Assembly (NCBI RefSeq): GCF_016863135.1
Contig: NZ_BOOH01000026.1
Coordinates: 1-64,000 of the forward strand
Direction of reading: 5' to 3'
Source: Planobispora longispora
GTDB taxonomy: Bacteria; Actinomycetota; Actinomycetes; Streptosporangiales; Streptosporangiaceae
Length of the DNA stretch: 64,000 bases
Part shown: positions 24,096 through 35,819 of the stretch, piece after piece
Position numbering within the stretch: the stretch's first letter is position 1
How the letters are laid out: each line of letters begins with the position of its first letter
Position numbers and translations under genes: made by a program
The notes under the pieces: model-generated
Seen by the model: only the letters and a program-made list of their open reading frames with translations
The model's database searches: none
Told to the model about the DNA's origin: nothing

Positions 24096-25325
24096 GTGGA
24101 ACTGACCGTGGTCATGCCCTGCCTCAATGAGGCGGAGACCGTGGAGACGTGCGTGCGCAAGGCCCTGGCCTGCATGCGCGAGCACGGGATCGACGGAGAG
24201 GTGCTGATCGCCGACAACGGCAGCACCGACGGCTCGCAGCAGCTGGCCCGTGACGCCGGAGCCAGGGTGGTGCACGTCGACGCCAAGGGGTACGGCAACG
24301 CCCTCATGGGCGGCATCCGCGCCGCCCGCGGCAAGTTCGTCATCATGGGAGACGCCGACGACTCCTACGACTTCACCGCGCTGCTGCCGTTCGTGGAGCA
24401 GCTGCGCGACGGCGCCGACCTGGTGATGGGCAACCGCTTCAAGGGCGGGATCGCCCCGGGCGCGATGCCGCCGCTCCACCGCTACCTCGGCAACCCGGTG
24501 CTGTCCTTCATCGGCCGGCTGTTCTTCCCCAGCGCCATCGGCGACTTCCACTGCGGCCTGCGGGGCTTCCGCCGCGACTCCATCCTCCGGCTGGGCCTGC
24601 AGACCGGCGGCATGGAGTTCGCCAGCGAGATGGTCGTCCGCTCGACCCTGTCAGGGCTGGACGTGCGCGAGGTGCCCACCACGCTCTCGCCCGACGGCCG
24701 CTCCCGCCCGCCGCACCTGCGCTCCTGGCGCGACGGCTGGCGCCACCTGCGCTTCCTGATGCTGTACAGCCCGCGCTGGCTGTTCTTCATCCCCGGCCTG
24801 GTCATGATGACCCTCGGCCTGGTCGCGGGCACCGCGCTGACCTTCGGCCCGGTCTACATCGGCAAGCTCGGCTTCGACGTCGACACCCTGGTCGGCGCGT
24901 CGGCGATGCTGGTGATCGGTTTCCAGGCGGTGCTGTTCGCCCTGTTCACGAAGGTGTACGCCGCGGAGGAGGGCTTCCTGCCCGAGGACCGGCGGGTGCG
25001 CAAGCTCGTGGACATCGTCTCGCTGGAGAAGGGCCTGATCGCCGGCGGCCTGCTGGCCCTGGCCGGTCTCGGCGGCCTGGTCGCCTCGCTGGTCCACTGG
25101 CAGACCCGCAGCTTCGGCCCGCTGATCCCGTCGGAGTCGCTGCGCCTCGTCGTGCCCTCGGCCACGGCGCTGATCATGAGCTTCCAGACCATCTTCGCCT
25201 CGCTGTTCATCAGCATCCTGGGCATCCGCCGCACCCGCGAGACGCCCATCGACGTGGCCGCCTCGGCCGCGGAGGAGGCCGCCGAGGCCGTCACCCGGGA
25301 GCGGCGCGAGAGCAGCACCGCCTGA
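24096..25325 (+). CDS. GT2 glycosyltransferase with C-terminal membrane helices
   Basis: A 409-aa protein. The GT-A domain (residues 1-220) starts MELTVVMPCLNEAETVETC, with IADNGSTDGS for nucleotide-sugar binding, the metal motif GDADDSYDF near 87 and FHCGLRGFRRDSI for acceptor binding. Four hydrophobic segments follow (about 228-250, 258-285, 312-335, 345-370) and a Glu/Ala-rich tail. This plan fits polyprenyl-phosphate-hexose synthases. It may therefore make a lipid-linked donor for the neighbouring GT-C enzymes. GTG start with GAAGGG upstream. Divergent from the membrane glycosyltransferase. Confidence 0.8.
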   Translation: MELTVVMPCLNEAETVETCVRKALACMREHGIDGEVLIADNGSTDGSQQLARDAGARVVHVDAKGYGNALMGGIRAARGKFVIMGDADDSYDFTALLPFVEQLRDGADLVMGNRFKGGIAPGAMPPLHRYLGNPVLSFIGRLFFPSAIGDFHCGLRGFRRDSILRLGLQTGGMEFASEMVVRSTLSGLDVREVPTTLSPDGRSRPPHLRSWRDGWRHLRFLMLYSPRWLFFIPGLVMMTLGLVAGTALTFGPVYIGKLGFDVDTLVGASAMLVIGFQAVLFALFTKVYAAEEGFLPEDRRVRKLVDIVSLEKGLIAGGLLALAGLGGLVASLVHWQTRSFGPLIPSESLRLVVPSATALIMSFQTIFASLFISILGIRRTRETPIDVAASAAEEAAEAVTRERRESSTA

Positions 25326-25391
25326 CCCGGAATCCGGGCGTGTCACGGGTAGGCACAAGATTCACAGGCGACCGGCACTAGGCTTGGAGCC

Positions 25392-27182
25392 ATGTCCCAG
25401 CACATCCTGACCGCGGTCGCCTGGCCCTACGCCAACGGCCCCCGCCACATCGGGCACGTCTCCGGATTCGGCGTGCCGTCCGACGTCTTCAGCCGTTACC
25501 AGCGGATGGCGGGCAACAAGGTCCTGATGGTCTCCGGGACCGACGAGCACGGCACGCCCATCCAGGTGCAGGCCGACAAGGAGGGCCTGGGCGTCCGCGA
25601 GGTCGCCGACCGCTACAACCGGGTGATCGCCGAAGACCTCACGGCCCTGGGGCTCTCCTACGACCTGTTCACCCGGACCACGACCGCCAACCACTACGCC
25701 GTGGCGCAGGAGATCTTCAAGGGCCTGCACGCCAACGGCTACGTCTTCCCCAAGACCACGATGGGCGCGATCTCGCCGTCCACCGGCCGCACCCTGCCCG
25801 ACCGCTACATCGAGGGCACCTGCCCGATCTGCTCCTACGACGGGGCGCGCGGCGACCAGTGCGACAACTGCGGCAACCAGCTCGACCCGATCGAGCTGAT
25901 CAACCCGGTCAGCCGGATCAACGGCGAGACGCCGATCTTCGTGGAGACCGAGCACTTCATGCTCGACCTGCCCGCCTTCGCCGAGGTGCTCGGCGGCTGG
26001 CTGCAGTCCAAGCAGGGCGAGTGGCGGCCCAACGTGCTGAAGTTCTCCCTCAACCTGCTCGGCGACCTGCACCCGCGGGCGATCACCCGTGACCTCGACT
26101 GGGGCGTGCCGATCCCGCTGGAGGGCTGGAGCGACCAGGCCAACAAGCGGCTGTACGTCTGGTTCGACGCGGTCATCGGCTACCTCAGCGCCTCCATCGA
26201 GTGGGCCCGCCGCTCCGGCGACCCGGACGCCTGGCGCCAGTGGTGGCAGAACCCCGAGGCCCGCGGCTACTACTTCATGGGCAAGGACAACATCGTCTTC
26301 CACTCGGAGATCTGGCCCGCGCTGCTGCTCGGCTACAACGGCCAGGGCGCCAGGGGCGGCACGCCGGGCTCGCTCGGCGCGCTGAACCTCCCCTCCGAGG
26401 TGGTCTCCAGCGAGTTCCTGACCATGGAGGGGCGCAAGTTCTCCTCCTCCCGCCAGGTCGTCATCTACGTGCGCGACTTCCTGGAGCGCTACGACGCCGA
26501 CGCGCTGCGCTACTACATCGCGGTGGCCGGGCCGGAGAACCAGGACACCGACTTCACCTGGTCGGAGTTCCTCAACCGGAACAACGGCGAGCTGGTGGCC
26601 GCCTGGGGCAACCTGGTCAACCGCTCGATCTCGATGGCCGCCAAGAACTTCGGGGCCGTCCCCGAGGCGGGCGAGCTGACCGACGCCGACCGGGCGCTGC
26701 TGGAGCGCTCGCGCGCGGCCTTCGCCCCCGTCGGCGCGGAGCTGGCCCGCTCCCGGTTCAAGAACGCGGTGACCGAGGCGTTCGACGTCGTCCGCGACGC
26801 CAACCGCTACCTCGCCGAGCAGGAGCCCTGGAAGATCAAGGACGACCCCGCGCGGGTCGGATCCATCCTGCACGTCGCCCTGCAGGTGGTCGACGACGCC
26901 AAGACCCTGCTGACCCCGTTCCTGCCCAACTCCTCCAACAAGATCTACTCGATGCTCGGCGGCACCGGCGTCTGGTCGGGCATGCCCGAGCTGCAGGAGG
27001 TCGCCGAGGAGGGCGGGGAGGGCGGCCGGAGCTACCCGGTCATCAGCGGCTCCTACGAGGGGGCGGCCCGCTGGGAGTCCGTCCCGATCCGGCCGGGCAC
27101 CCCGCTCGCCCCGCCGACCCCGCTGTTCCGCAAGCTCGACCCCAAGATCGTCGACGAGGAGCTCGCCCGCCTGGGCGAGTAG
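25392..27182 (+). CDS. metG: Methionyl-tRNA synthetase
   Basis: A 596-aa class I synthetase. HIGH motif HIGH at residues 19-22 ([15 protein letters not shown]), zinc-knuckle cysteines C144, C147, C157 and C160 (CPICSYDG...CDNCGNQL), and a KMSKS-type loop reading KFSSS from K349 (the variant of the single-zinc MetG1-type enzymes). The anticodon-binding helical domain follows, with LVNRSISM and [19 protein letters not shown]. There is no C-terminal EMAP-like domain. The ATG at 25392 has TTGGAG upstream. It is followed by a strong terminator and tatD. Confidence 0.95.
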   Translation: MSQHILTAVAWPYANGPRHIGHVSGFGVPSDVFSRYQRMAGNKVLMVSGTDEHGTPIQVQADKEGLGVREVADRYNRVIAEDLTALGLSYDLFTRTTTANHYAVAQEIFKGLHANGYVFPKTTMGAISPSTGRTLPDRYIEGTCPICSYDGARGDQCDNCGNQLDPIELINPVSRINGETPIFVETEHFMLDLPAFAEVLGGWLQSKQGEWRPNVLKFSLNLLGDLHPRAITRDLDWGVPIPLEGWSDQANKRLYVWFDAVIGYLSASIEWARRSGDPDAWRQWWQNPEARGYYFMGKDNIVFHSEIWPALLLGYNGQGARGGTPGSLGALNLPSEVVSSEFLTMEGRKFSSSRQVVIYVRDFLERYDADALRYYIAVAGPENQDTDFTWSEFLNRNNGELVAAWGNLVNRSISMAAKNFGAVPEAGELTDADRALLERSRAAFAPVGAELARSRFKNAVTEAFDVVRDANRYLAEQEPWKIKDDPARVGSILHVALQVVDDAKTLLTPFLPNSSNKIYSMLGGTGVWSGMPELQEVAEEGGEGGRSYPVISGSYEGAARWESVPIRPGTPLAPPTPLFRKLDPKIVDEELARLGE

Positions 27183-27197
27183 CCCGCCGGAGCCGTA

Positions 27198-27230
27198 CGG
27201 CCGTCCGGACCACCCCGGTCCGGGCGGCCG
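27198..27230 (+). terminator. Hairpin terminator after metG
   Basis: 14-bp stem (27198-27211 with 27217-27230, one G-T pair) around a five-base loop, 16 bp after the metG stop. GC-rich stem without a T-run, as common in actinomycetes. Confidence 0.7.
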
Positions 27231-27313
27231 CGCCGTGCGGCGGCGGGCTCTCACCCTCCCCGGAGGGGCGCTCTCAGGACGCCCGCCGGTCGTCTGGCGG
27301 TAAGTTTGGCGAT

Positions 27314-28168
27314 GTGACCAGCATGCCGGCCGCGCCGGAGCCGTTGACCGGCGATGTCTTCGACAGCCACTGCCACCTCGACATCATGGTGGGCAACCGC
27401 CAGGCGTCCTCGGGCGACCCCGTGGCGCAGGCCGCGCAGGCGGCCGAGGCGAGCGTGGAGCGGATCCTCGAGGAGGCCCGGGCCGTCGGGGTGACCCGGC
27501 TGGTCACGATCGGCTACGACCTGGGCTCCTCGCGGTGGAACACCGATGTCGCCCGCATCCACCCGGACGTCTACGCCGGGGTGGCGATCCACCCCAACGA
27601 GGCGCACGCCGCCACCCCCGAGGTCCTGGCGGAGATCGAGGAGATGGCGGGCGAGCCCCAGGTCAGGGCGGTGGGGGAGACCGGGCTCGACTACTACCGC
27701 GACTGGGCGTCCCGGGACGACCAGCACGCCAGCTTCCGGGCGCACATCGAGATCGCCAAACGGACCGGCAAGGCCCTGGTCATCCACGACCGGGACGCCC
27801 ACGACGACGTGCTGCGCGTGCTCGCCGACCAGGGAGCCCCGGACGTCGTGGTCTTCCACAGCTTCTCCGGCGACGCCGAGCTGGCCAGGAAGTGCGCCGA
27901 CGCCGGTTACTTCATGTCCTTCTCCGGCCCGGTCACCTACAAGAACGCCGGCTATCTCCGTGAGGCGGCCGAGACGGCCCCCAAGGAGCTGATCCTCGTC
28001 GAGACCGACGCGCCCTACCTGCCCCCCGTCCCGCACCGGGGCAAGCCGAACGCGCCCTACCTCATCCCGCTGGTCCTGCGCTGCCTGGCGGAGGTCAAGG
28101 GCATGGACCCCGGCGAGCTGGCCGCGGCGATCCGCGCCAACGGGGAGACCGTCTTCGGCGCCTGGTGA
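27314..28168 (+). CDS. tatD: TatD-family metal-dependent DNase
   Basis: A 284-aa TIM-barrel hydrolase. Metal ligands fit the family: DSHCHLD near residue 18, AVGETGLDYYRDW (Glu), ALVIHDRDAHDD (His), VVFHSFSGD (His) and LVETDAPYLPP (Asp). TatD proteins act as 3'-5' exonucleases or endonucleases in DNA repair and turnover. Start: GTG 27314 or ATG 27323, with no clear ribosome binding site upstream, so a leaderless transcript is possible. In many actinobacteria rpfB and rsmA follow tatD; here a kinase/FG-GAP operon intervenes before rsmA. Confidence 0.92.
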   Translation: MTSMPAAPEPLTGDVFDSHCHLDIMVGNRQASSGDPVAQAAQAAEASVERILEEARAVGVTRLVTIGYDLGSSRWNTDVARIHPDVYAGVAIHPNEAHAATPEVLAEIEEMAGEPQVRAVGETGLDYYRDWASRDDQHASFRAHIEIAKRTGKALVIHDRDAHDDVLRVLADQGAPDVVVFHSFSGDAELARKCADAGYFMSFSGPVTYKNAGYLREAAETAPKELILVETDAPYLPPVPHRGKPNAPYLIPLVLRCLAEVKGMDPGELAAAIRANGETVFGAW

Positions 28169-28211
28169 CCGCCTGGCGACCGCCTGGTGACCGTCCGCCG
28201 ACCGGCGGCGC

Positions 28212-29594
28212 TCACCCCGTGGCCGCGCCGAAGTCGATCGAGACGCCGCCGTCGAGGGCCGGGATGTCCCCCGAGCCCGGGGTGAGCGGGGTGACCGCGC
28301 CGTCGTTGCGGCCCAGCAGCGCCACGCTTCCCGAGCTTCCGCGGTCCGGGACCCCGACCACCAGCTTGTTCCCGCTGGCGGCCACCGACCAGCCGAAACG
28401 CTCGTCGGGGCCGGCCCCGCCCACCAGCCGCTCCTGGTCCGGGGACCCCACCGGGAACAGGCTCACGCCGCCGCGGCGGTCGGGCCCGTCGAACGGGGCG
28501 CCCACCGCCAGCCGCAGCCCCTCGCCCCCGGAGAACGCCAGCGAGAAACCGTACCCCTCGCCCGAGGCCGGCTCCTTCTGGGTGAACGTCGCCACCGGGG
28601 CGATCTCCTCGGCCTCGGTCGCCCTGAAGAGCTGGACCAGCCCGGAGTCCTTCACCGAGCCGCTGTCGCCGAGGGGGGCGCCCACCGCCAGGTAGCCCGT
28701 GCCCCCCTCCTCGCCGTAGGCCAGGGCGTAGCCGAACCGGTCGCCGGCCTCGGCCTTCGCGACCTCGCGCAGGTCCCACTTCTTGCTGACCTGCTCCCCC
28801 CGGTTCTTCCGCACGTCGAACAGGATCCCGATCGACCCCGAGTCGAGGTTCCCCTCGTCGACCTGCACACCCGTCCCGTCGTCGTTCTCGTACGGCAGGC
28901 CGACGGCGAGATCGATCTCGTCGGCGTCCCCGCCCAGCCCGCCCAGCTCCACCGCCCAGCCGAACATGTCGCCGACCTCGCCGTTGCCGGTGACCCCCTC
29001 GGTGTTCTGGGAGATCCGCCGGGCGTCGCCGAGGCCGCGGGCCTCGAACAGGTGGACCGCGCCGGAGTCGTTGACCCCGTCGGCGTTCTCGTGCGGCGCC
29101 CCCACCGCGACCAGGGGGCCGCGCGCGGCCAGGGACCAGCCGAAGTGGGCGTCGGCCTCCGGTTCCCGGGCGGTCAGGCGGGTGATCCTGCGTTCCGCTC
29201 CGCCGTACACCGCGTAGACCGCGCCGGCGTCCTCGGCGCCGGACACGTCCGCGTACGGCGCGCCGACCAGCAGGTCGGCGCAGCGGTCCTCGTCGAGGTG
29301 GGTCAGCTTCACCGACCACCCGAAGCCGTCACCCGCCGCGGGCTCGGAAGCCGTCACGGCGATCCCGCTCCCGCCCCGGCCGGACAGCACGTGCACCGCC
29401 CCCGCGCCTTCGGTGTCCGCCGCGTCCGCGAGCGGGTCGCCGGTCACGGCGTCGTCCGTCCCGTCGCCGTCGAAGTCGTTCGCGCCCGCCGCGGCGCAGG
29501 GGTCGGGAGATGCGGCGGTCACGGGGACGGCCGCGGAGGCGGGGGGCAGCAGGGGCAGCGCCGCCGCGAGGAGGAGGGAGAACAGGGTCTTCAC
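28212..29594 (-). CDS. Secreted FG-GAP/integrin-alpha-like repeat protein
   Basis: A 460-aa exported protein. It has a signal peptide ([20 protein letters not shown]), a Ca-binding-like DFDGDGTDD near residue 43, and about six FG-GAP-type blades marked by repeated GDGFGWSV, DRCADLLVGAPY, DAHFGWSLA, GDMFGWAVE, GDRFGYAL and DERFGWSVA. This is a seven-bladed propeller of the integrin-alpha/VCBS type, used for protein or glycan binding outside the cell. It overlaps the upstream kinase gene by 4 bp (ATGA), so the two are translationally coupled. Confidence 0.85.
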   Translation of the reverse strand: MKTLFSLLLAAALPLLPPASAAVPVTAASPDPCAAAGANDFDGDGTDDAVTGDPLADAADTEGAGAVHVLSGRGGSGIAVTASEPAAGDGFGWSVKLTHLDEDRCADLLVGAPYADVSGAEDAGAVYAVYGGAERRITRLTAREPEADAHFGWSLAARGPLVAVGAPHENADGVNDSGAVHLFEARGLGDARRISQNTEGVTGNGEVGDMFGWAVELGGLGGDADEIDLAVGLPYENDDGTGVQVDEGNLDSGSIGILFDVRKNRGEQVSKKWDLREVAKAEAGDRFGYALAYGEEGGTGYLAVGAPLGDSGSVKDSGLVQLFRATEAEEIAPVATFTQKEPASGEGYGFSLAFSGGEGLRLAVGAPFDGPDRRGGVSLFPVGSPDQERLVGGAGPDERFGWSVAASGNKLVVGVPDRGSSGSVALLGRNDGAVTPLTPGSGDIPALDGGVSIDFGAATG

Positions 29595-31651
29595 GACAGC
29601 TTCACCTCGATCTTCTTGCCGCCCTCGATCACCTGGACGGTGAGCTTGGCCGGGTTGCGGGCCGGGGGAAGGTCGTAGACGAGCTCGCCGTCCACCTTGG
29701 CCCCGGGGATCAGGGCGCTGGGCAGTTCGGAGGTGAGCGGCGCGGGAGTGTGGGCGGTGCCCCGGTCGTCGATCAGGACGGGCGGGGTGCGGCCGATCGG
29801 GACCAGCTCGCCGCCGGTGTTGATCAGGGTCCAGTCGATCACGCAGAACCGGCCGCGCTCCGGGGTCGCGCCCTGGTAGGAGGTCAGGCCGCAGGTCGGG
29901 GGCCGGGGGATGACCAGTTGCGGGTCCGTGAGCGGAGAGCCGAGCGGGATGCGGCGGCCGACGTCGGTGACGGCGGTGGCGCCCGGCGCGGGCGTCCGGC
30001 CGCCGGGCGTGCCGGTCCCGGCGGTCCCGCCGACGGCGTTGATCAGAACGACCGCGGTCACCGCCAGCGCGGCCACCGCGGCCAGCCCGGCGATCATCCA
30101 GCGTCGCCGGCTCCGGGCCGGGACGGGCTCGCCCGGGCCGGGGAAGGGCGGTCCGGGCGGGGCTCCCGGGGCGGGCGGGATCGTGGGCCGGCCCCCCGGG
30201 GCGGGCGGGATCGTGGGCCGGCCCCCCGGGGCGGGCGGGATCGTGGACCGGTCACCCGGGACGCCCACCGGTTCCGGGGACGGCCGGGGCGGGGATCCCG
30301 GCCGCGGGGGGGCGCCCGGCGGGAAGGCCCCGGAGACGGAGAACGTTCCAGGCGCGGGGGTCCCGCGTGCCGGGGTCTCGCGCGGAGGGGCCCCGTGCGC
30401 GGAGGTCTCCCGCGTGGAGGTCTCGCGCGGAGGGGCGCCGTAGGCGGAGGTCTCGCGCGCGGGGGCTCCGCCGGTGGGAGGGGTTTCCCGCGGGGAGAGG
30501 CCGGGCTCCGGGGAGGAGGCCGGTTCCGGGGCGGTCGCGGGCGCGGGACGGGAGGCTCCCGTCCGCGGGGGAACGGTGGACGCCGCCCCCGGCGGGACGG
30601 AGGACGGCCCGGTCGTCCAGGGGTACGGGGGCGGGGTGGTCTCGGTGCCGAGCGAGCCGATGGCGCCGAGCGTCTGGGTGGAGTCGGCCTCGATGTTGGG
30701 CGGGGGCTCCCACGACCCGCTGATCAGGTCGGTGGCGACCAGCGTGGGCGCGGGCCGTTCGACCGCCGGGCTCGGCGACGGGGCCGCGATCCCGCCGCCG
30801 ACCAGGGCGATCAGCAGGTCCTGGGCGGTGGGGCGCTGGTAGGGGTCCATCGTGGTGGCCCGGCGGGCCAGGTCGTTCAGCGGGGCCGGGAGCGCGCCGA
30901 GGTCGGGCGGGCTGTTGAGCAGCCGGGTGGCCATGGTGAGGATGTCGCCCCGGCCGTAGGGGTGGCGGCCGTTGCCCGCGTAGGCGACCATGCAGCCCCA
31001 GGCGAACACGTCGGCCGCCGGGGTGATCTCCTGGCCGCGCACCTGCTCGGGGGCCCACCAGCCGGGGCTGCCGAGCACCTCGCCCGACTTGGTGAACCCG
31101 GAGGTGGCGTCCAGCGCGCGGGCGATGCCGAAGTCGATCACGCGGGGGCCCGACATGGACAGGATCACGTTGGCGGGCTTGAGGTCGCGGTGGACCAGCC
31201 CGGCCACGTGGATGGCGGCCAGCGCGGCGGCCACCCCGAGGGCGACGCCGTGCAGCGGCCCGGGTTCGAGCGCGCCGTGCTCGGTGATCTGCCGGGACAG
31301 CGGGGTCCCCGCGATGTACTCGGTCACCATGTACGGCCGGCCGTCGTCGGCGTTGCCGTTGTCGAGCACCTGGGCGGTGCAGAAGGAGGCCACCCGCCGG
31401 GCGTTGTCCACCTCGGCGTGGAAGCGCGCGGCGAACCCCTCCTCGATCGCGAACTCCGCCTTGACGACCTTGACCGCGACCGGACGCCCGGTCGGGGCCA
31501 GCGCGAGGTAGACGGTGCCCATGCCGCCCTCGCCGAGCCGGCCGAGCAGGCGGTACGGGCCGATCTGCTCGGGGTCGCCGGCGCGCAGTCCCCCGACACC
31601 GGGCTGGTTCACGTAGTGCTCACGGGGGAGCTCCCCTTCTCCTGTGGCCAT
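29591..31651 (-). CDS. Membrane Ser/Thr protein kinase (PknB-like) with extracellular domain
   Basis: A 686-aa kinase. The catalytic domain (residues 33-295) has the Gly loop GEGGMGTV (40-47), Lys61 in VAVKVVK, HRD at 154-156 and DFG at 173-175, then [12 protein letters not shown] in the activation segment. A Pro/Thr/Ser-rich linker with repeats follows. One transmembrane helix ([20 protein letters not shown]) lies near residue 540, then a secreted beta domain of the DUF4352-like type ([20 protein letters not shown]). ATG 31651 is the likely start, with G-rich sequence directly upstream. The coupled FG-GAP protein may be its ligand-sensing partner or substrate (inference). Confidence 0.88.
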   Translation of the reverse strand: MATGEGELPREHYVNQPGVGGLRAGDPEQIGPYRLLGRLGEGGMGTVYLALAPTGRPVAVKVVKAEFAIEEGFAARFHAEVDNARRVASFCTAQVLDNGNADDGRPYMVTEYIAGTPLSRQITEHGALEPGPLHGVALGVAAALAAIHVAGLVHRDLKPANVILSMSGPRVIDFGIARALDATSGFTKSGEVLGSPGWWAPEQVRGQEITPAADVFAWGCMVAYAGNGRHPYGRGDILTMATRLLNSPPDLGALPAPLNDLARRATTMDPYQRPTAQDLLIALVGGGIAAPSPSPAVERPAPTLVATDLISGSWEPPPNIEADSTQTLGAIGSLGTETTPPPYPWTTGPSSVPPGAASTVPPRTGASRPAPATAPEPASSPEPGLSPRETPPTGGAPARETSAYGAPPRETSTRETSAHGAPPRETPARGTPAPGTFSVSGAFPPGAPPRPGSPPRPSPEPVGVPGDRSTIPPAPGGRPTIPPAPGGRPTIPPAPGAPPGPPFPGPGEPVPARSRRRWMIAGLAAVAALAVTAVVLINAVGGTAGTGTPGGRTPAPGATAVTDVGRRIPLGSPLTDPQLVIPRPPTCGLTSYQGATPERGRFCVIDWTLINTGGELVPIGRTPPVLIDDRGTAHTPAPLTSELPSALIPGAKVDGELVYDLPPARNPAKLTVQVIEGGKKIEVKLS
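30171..30260. repeat. Three 30-bp tandem copies in the kinase linker
   Basis: Units 30171-30200, 30201-30230 and 30231-30260 encode a ten-residue repeat ([10 protein letters not shown]) in the juxtamembrane linker. The third copy has diverged. Confidence 0.9.
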
Positions 31652-31778
31652 CCCCCGTGGGGTAACCGTATCCACAACGGGACCTCTCGTCTTCATCATG
31701 CGTCGCCGCATCGTGTTCGATGCGCGAAACTTGTTGGATGTCGTGGGGAGTCGGGAAGAGAACGGGCGGGGAACCAGC

Positions 31779-32624
31779 ATGAGCCTTCTCGGGCCCGTAG
31801 AAATACGTAATTTGGCGGAGAAGCTGGACATTCGGCCGACGAAGAAGCTCGGCCAGAACTTCGTGATCGACGGCGGCACGGTCCGCCGGATCGTCCGGAC
31901 CGCCGGGCTCGACCCCGACGACGTGGTCATCGAGGTCGGCCCCGGACTGGGCTCGCTCACCCTGGCGCTGCTCCCCGAGGTCCGCGCGGTGGTGGCGGTG
32001 GAGATCGACCCGGTCCTGGCCGGGCAGCTCCCCCTGACCGTCGCCGAGCGCGCCCCCGAGCTGGCCGGGCGGCTCACCGTGGTGCTCGCCGACGCCATGC
32101 GCGTCCGGCCGGAGGAGCTGCCCGAGGAGAAGCCGACCGCGCTGGTCGCCAACCTGCCCTACAACGTCTCGGTGCCGGTCGTGCTGCACCTGCTGGAGAC
32201 CCTGCCCTCGCTCCGGAACGTCCTGGTCATGGTCCAGTCGGAGGTCGCCGACCGGCTGGCCGCCGTACCGGGCTCGAAGATCTACGGCATCCCCTCGGTC
32301 AAGGCGGCCTGGTACGCCGACGTCCGCCGCGCCGGCCCCGTCGGCCGCACGGTCTTCTGGCCGGTGCCCAACGTGGACTCCGGCCTCGTCGCGATGACCC
32401 GCCGCGAGCCTCCGGCCACCGGGGCCGCCCGCGAGGAGGTCTTCGAGGTCGTGGACGCCGCTTTCGCCCAGCGCCGCAAGACCCTGCGCGCCGCCCTGGC
32501 CTCCTGGGCCGGTACGGCCGCCGCCGCCGAGCGGGCCCTGCGCGGGGCCGGGATCGACCCCTCGGCGCGCGGCGAGCAGCTCACGGTCGAGGATTTCGCC
32601 CGGATCGCCGAGAACCGCCCGTAG
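31779..32624 (+). CDS. rsmA: 16S rRNA adenine-1518/1519 dimethyltransferase
   Basis: A 281-aa KsgA-type enzyme that dimethylates two adjacent adenines near the 3' end of 16S rRNA. Signatures: [20 protein letters not shown] (family N-terminal box), [12 protein letters not shown] (SAM site), [10 protein letters not shown], and the catalytic [12 protein letters not shown]-terminal helical domain includes [16 protein letters not shown] 31779 follows GGGGA by seven bases. Divergent from the kinase and 107 bp ahead of ispE. Loss of this enzyme gives kasugamycin resistance in other bacteria. Confidence 0.95.
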   Translation: MSLLGPVEIRNLAEKLDIRPTKKLGQNFVIDGGTVRRIVRTAGLDPDDVVIEVGPGLGSLTLALLPEVRAVVAVEIDPVLAGQLPLTVAERAPELAGRLTVVLADAMRVRPEELPEEKPTALVANLPYNVSVPVVLHLLETLPSLRNVLVMVQSEVADRLAAVPGSKIYGIPSVKAAWYADVRRAGPVGRTVFWPVPNVDSGLVAMTRREPPATGAAREEVFEVVDAAFAQRRKTLRAALASWAGTAAAAERALRGAGIDPSARGEQLTVEDFARIAENRP

Positions 32625-32731
32625 TGAGGACGAGCCGCCCATGGCGTGATTTGTCGATCTGTTGGCATTGGTGTCGGAGCGGTCCCGTTACGATCGGAGA
32701 CCGTGACTAGCGAGCGTGCCGAGGGGGACGC

Positions 32732-33655
32732 ATGAACTCCGTGACCGTCCGCGTTCCCGCCAAGGTCAACCTGCAGCTGGCGGTGGGCCCGCTCCGCGAT
32801 GACGGCTACCACGACCTGGTGAACGTCTTCCACGCCGTCTCGATCTTCGATGAGGTGACGGCCAGCGCGGAGACCGGGATGAGCGTCCGGGTCGAGGGCG
32901 AGTCCGCCGACCAGGTGCCGGAGGACGGCGACAACCTCGCCATCCAGGCCGCCGTCGCGCTGGCCCGGCACGCCGGCCGCTCCTACGGCGTGAGCCTGGC
33001 CATCCGCAAGGCGATCCCGGTGGCGGGCGGCATGGCGGGCGGCAGCGCCGACGCGGCCGCGGCCCTGGTCGCCTGCAACGAGCTGTGGGGTCTCGGCCTG
33101 CCGCTGGAGGACCTCATGGAGATCGCCTCCGACCTCGGCAGCGACGTCCCGTTCGCGCTGCTGGGCGGGACCGCCGTGGGCACCGGCCGGGGCGAGCGGC
33201 TGGCCCCCCTGGAGGTCGGCGGAACGTTCCACTGGGTCTTCGCCCTGGCCGACGGCGGCCTGTCCACCGCGAAGGTGTACGGCGAGTGCGACCGCATCCG
33301 CGAGCGGGGCGGAGAGCGGATCGGGCACCCCCGGGCCGCCGAGCCGCTGCTGGCCGCGCTCCGCGCCGGCGACGCGAAGGCGCTCGGCGCCGAGCTCACC
33401 AACGACCTGCAGCCCGCCGCCCTGTCCCTGCGCGGCTCCCTGGCCCGCACCCTCCAGGCCGGCGGCGAGCACGGGGCCCTGGGCGCCGTCGTCTCCGGCT
33501 CCGGCCCGACCTGCGCCTTCCTGGCGGAGTCCGCGGCCCACGCCGAGACGCTGGCCGCCGCCCTGAAGACCGAGAACGTCGCCCGCGACGTCCTGACCGC
33601 CCACGGCCCCGTCCCCGGGCCCACGGTCGTCCACGAGTCCCCGAAGCCCCGGTGA
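32732..33655 (+). CDS. ispE: 4-diphosphocytidyl-2-C-methyl-D-erythritol kinase
   Basis: A GHMP-family kinase of 307 aa in the MEP isoprenoid pathway; it phosphorylates CDP-methylerythritol at the 2-hydroxyl. Signatures: VRVPAKVNLQLAVGPLRDDG near the N terminus, the ATP loop PVAGGMAGGSADAAAAL near residues 92-108, DLGSDVPFALLGGTAVGTGRG, and SGSGPTCAFLAES near 250. The ATG at 32732 has GAGGGGGA upstream. The rsmA-ispE order is the usual actinobacterial arrangement. Confidence 0.95.
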   Translation: MNSVTVRVPAKVNLQLAVGPLRDDGYHDLVNVFHAVSIFDEVTASAETGMSVRVEGESADQVPEDGDNLAIQAAVALARHAGRSYGVSLAIRKAIPVAGGMAGGSADAAAALVACNELWGLGLPLEDLMEIASDLGSDVPFALLGGTAVGTGRGERLAPLEVGGTFHWVFALADGGLSTAKVYGECDRIRERGGERIGHPRAAEPLLAALRAGDAKALGAELTNDLQPAALSLRGSLARTLQAGGEHGALGAVVSGSGPTCAFLAESAAHAETLAAALKTENVARDVLTAHGPVPGPTVVHESPKPR

Positions 33656-33758
33656 GACCCCGTTCCTCCGGGAGCTCGCGAAGGCGCGGTGACGTCCGGG
33701 CGGACCGGTCGCCGCGCCCGCGTGGGGACGGTTCCGCACCGGATACCCTTGTCGCACG

Positions 33759-35585
<1,827 letters not shown>

Positions 35586-35650
35586 CGTCCCGCCGTACGG
35601 CGGCGCCGAGCCCCGCCGTACGGCGGCGGCCCCGACGGTCTCTACGGCGA

Positions 35651-35682
35651 CGGCCCCGACGGTCTGAAGGCCGTCGGGGCCG
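35651..35682 (+). terminator. Hairpin terminator after the ABC-F gene
   Basis: Perfect 12-bp stem (CGGCCCCGACGG with CCGTCGGGGCCG) and eight-base loop. The 3' arm continues into four GTCGGGGCC-type repeats (to about 35706), so alternative hairpins are possible. Confidence 0.6.
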
Positions 35683-35777
35683 TCGGGGCCGTCGGGGCCG
35701 TCGGGGATCCGCCGGACGGTCCCGGTCCGGGGAGAAACCCCTTCGATTTCCACAATCCGGAGGATTGCGCCCACCAA

Positions 35778-35809
35778 TTGTCTCTGTTAGATATATCTGA
35801 CAGAGACAA
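35778..35809. promoter_or_regulatory. 32-bp near-perfect palindrome, PadR operator
   Basis: Left arm TTGTCTCTGT at 35778-35787 and right arm ACAGAGACAA at 35800-35809, with AGATATATCT at the centre. Only one symmetric pair (T/G) breaks the palindrome. It ends immediately before the AAGGAGGTG ribosome binding site of the padR gene, as expected for an autorepressed PadR operon. Confidence 0.8.
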
Positions 35810-35819
35810 GGAGGTGCCG

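Noticed and set aside
22147-24105. Plus-strand frame over the membrane glycosyltransferase
   Set aside because: Arg/Gln/Gly-rich without domains; the minus-strand frame has proper membrane helices.
26201-27313. Long plus-strand frame running from inside metG into tatD
   Set aside because: Only the part from 27314 matches TatD. The rest is a shifted reading of metG, whose own frame has all the synthetase motifs.
29510-31810. Very long plus-strand frame over the kinase gene
   Set aside because: It is antisense to a clear Ser/Thr kinase, Gly/Arg-rich and without domains; typical of high-GC shadow frames.
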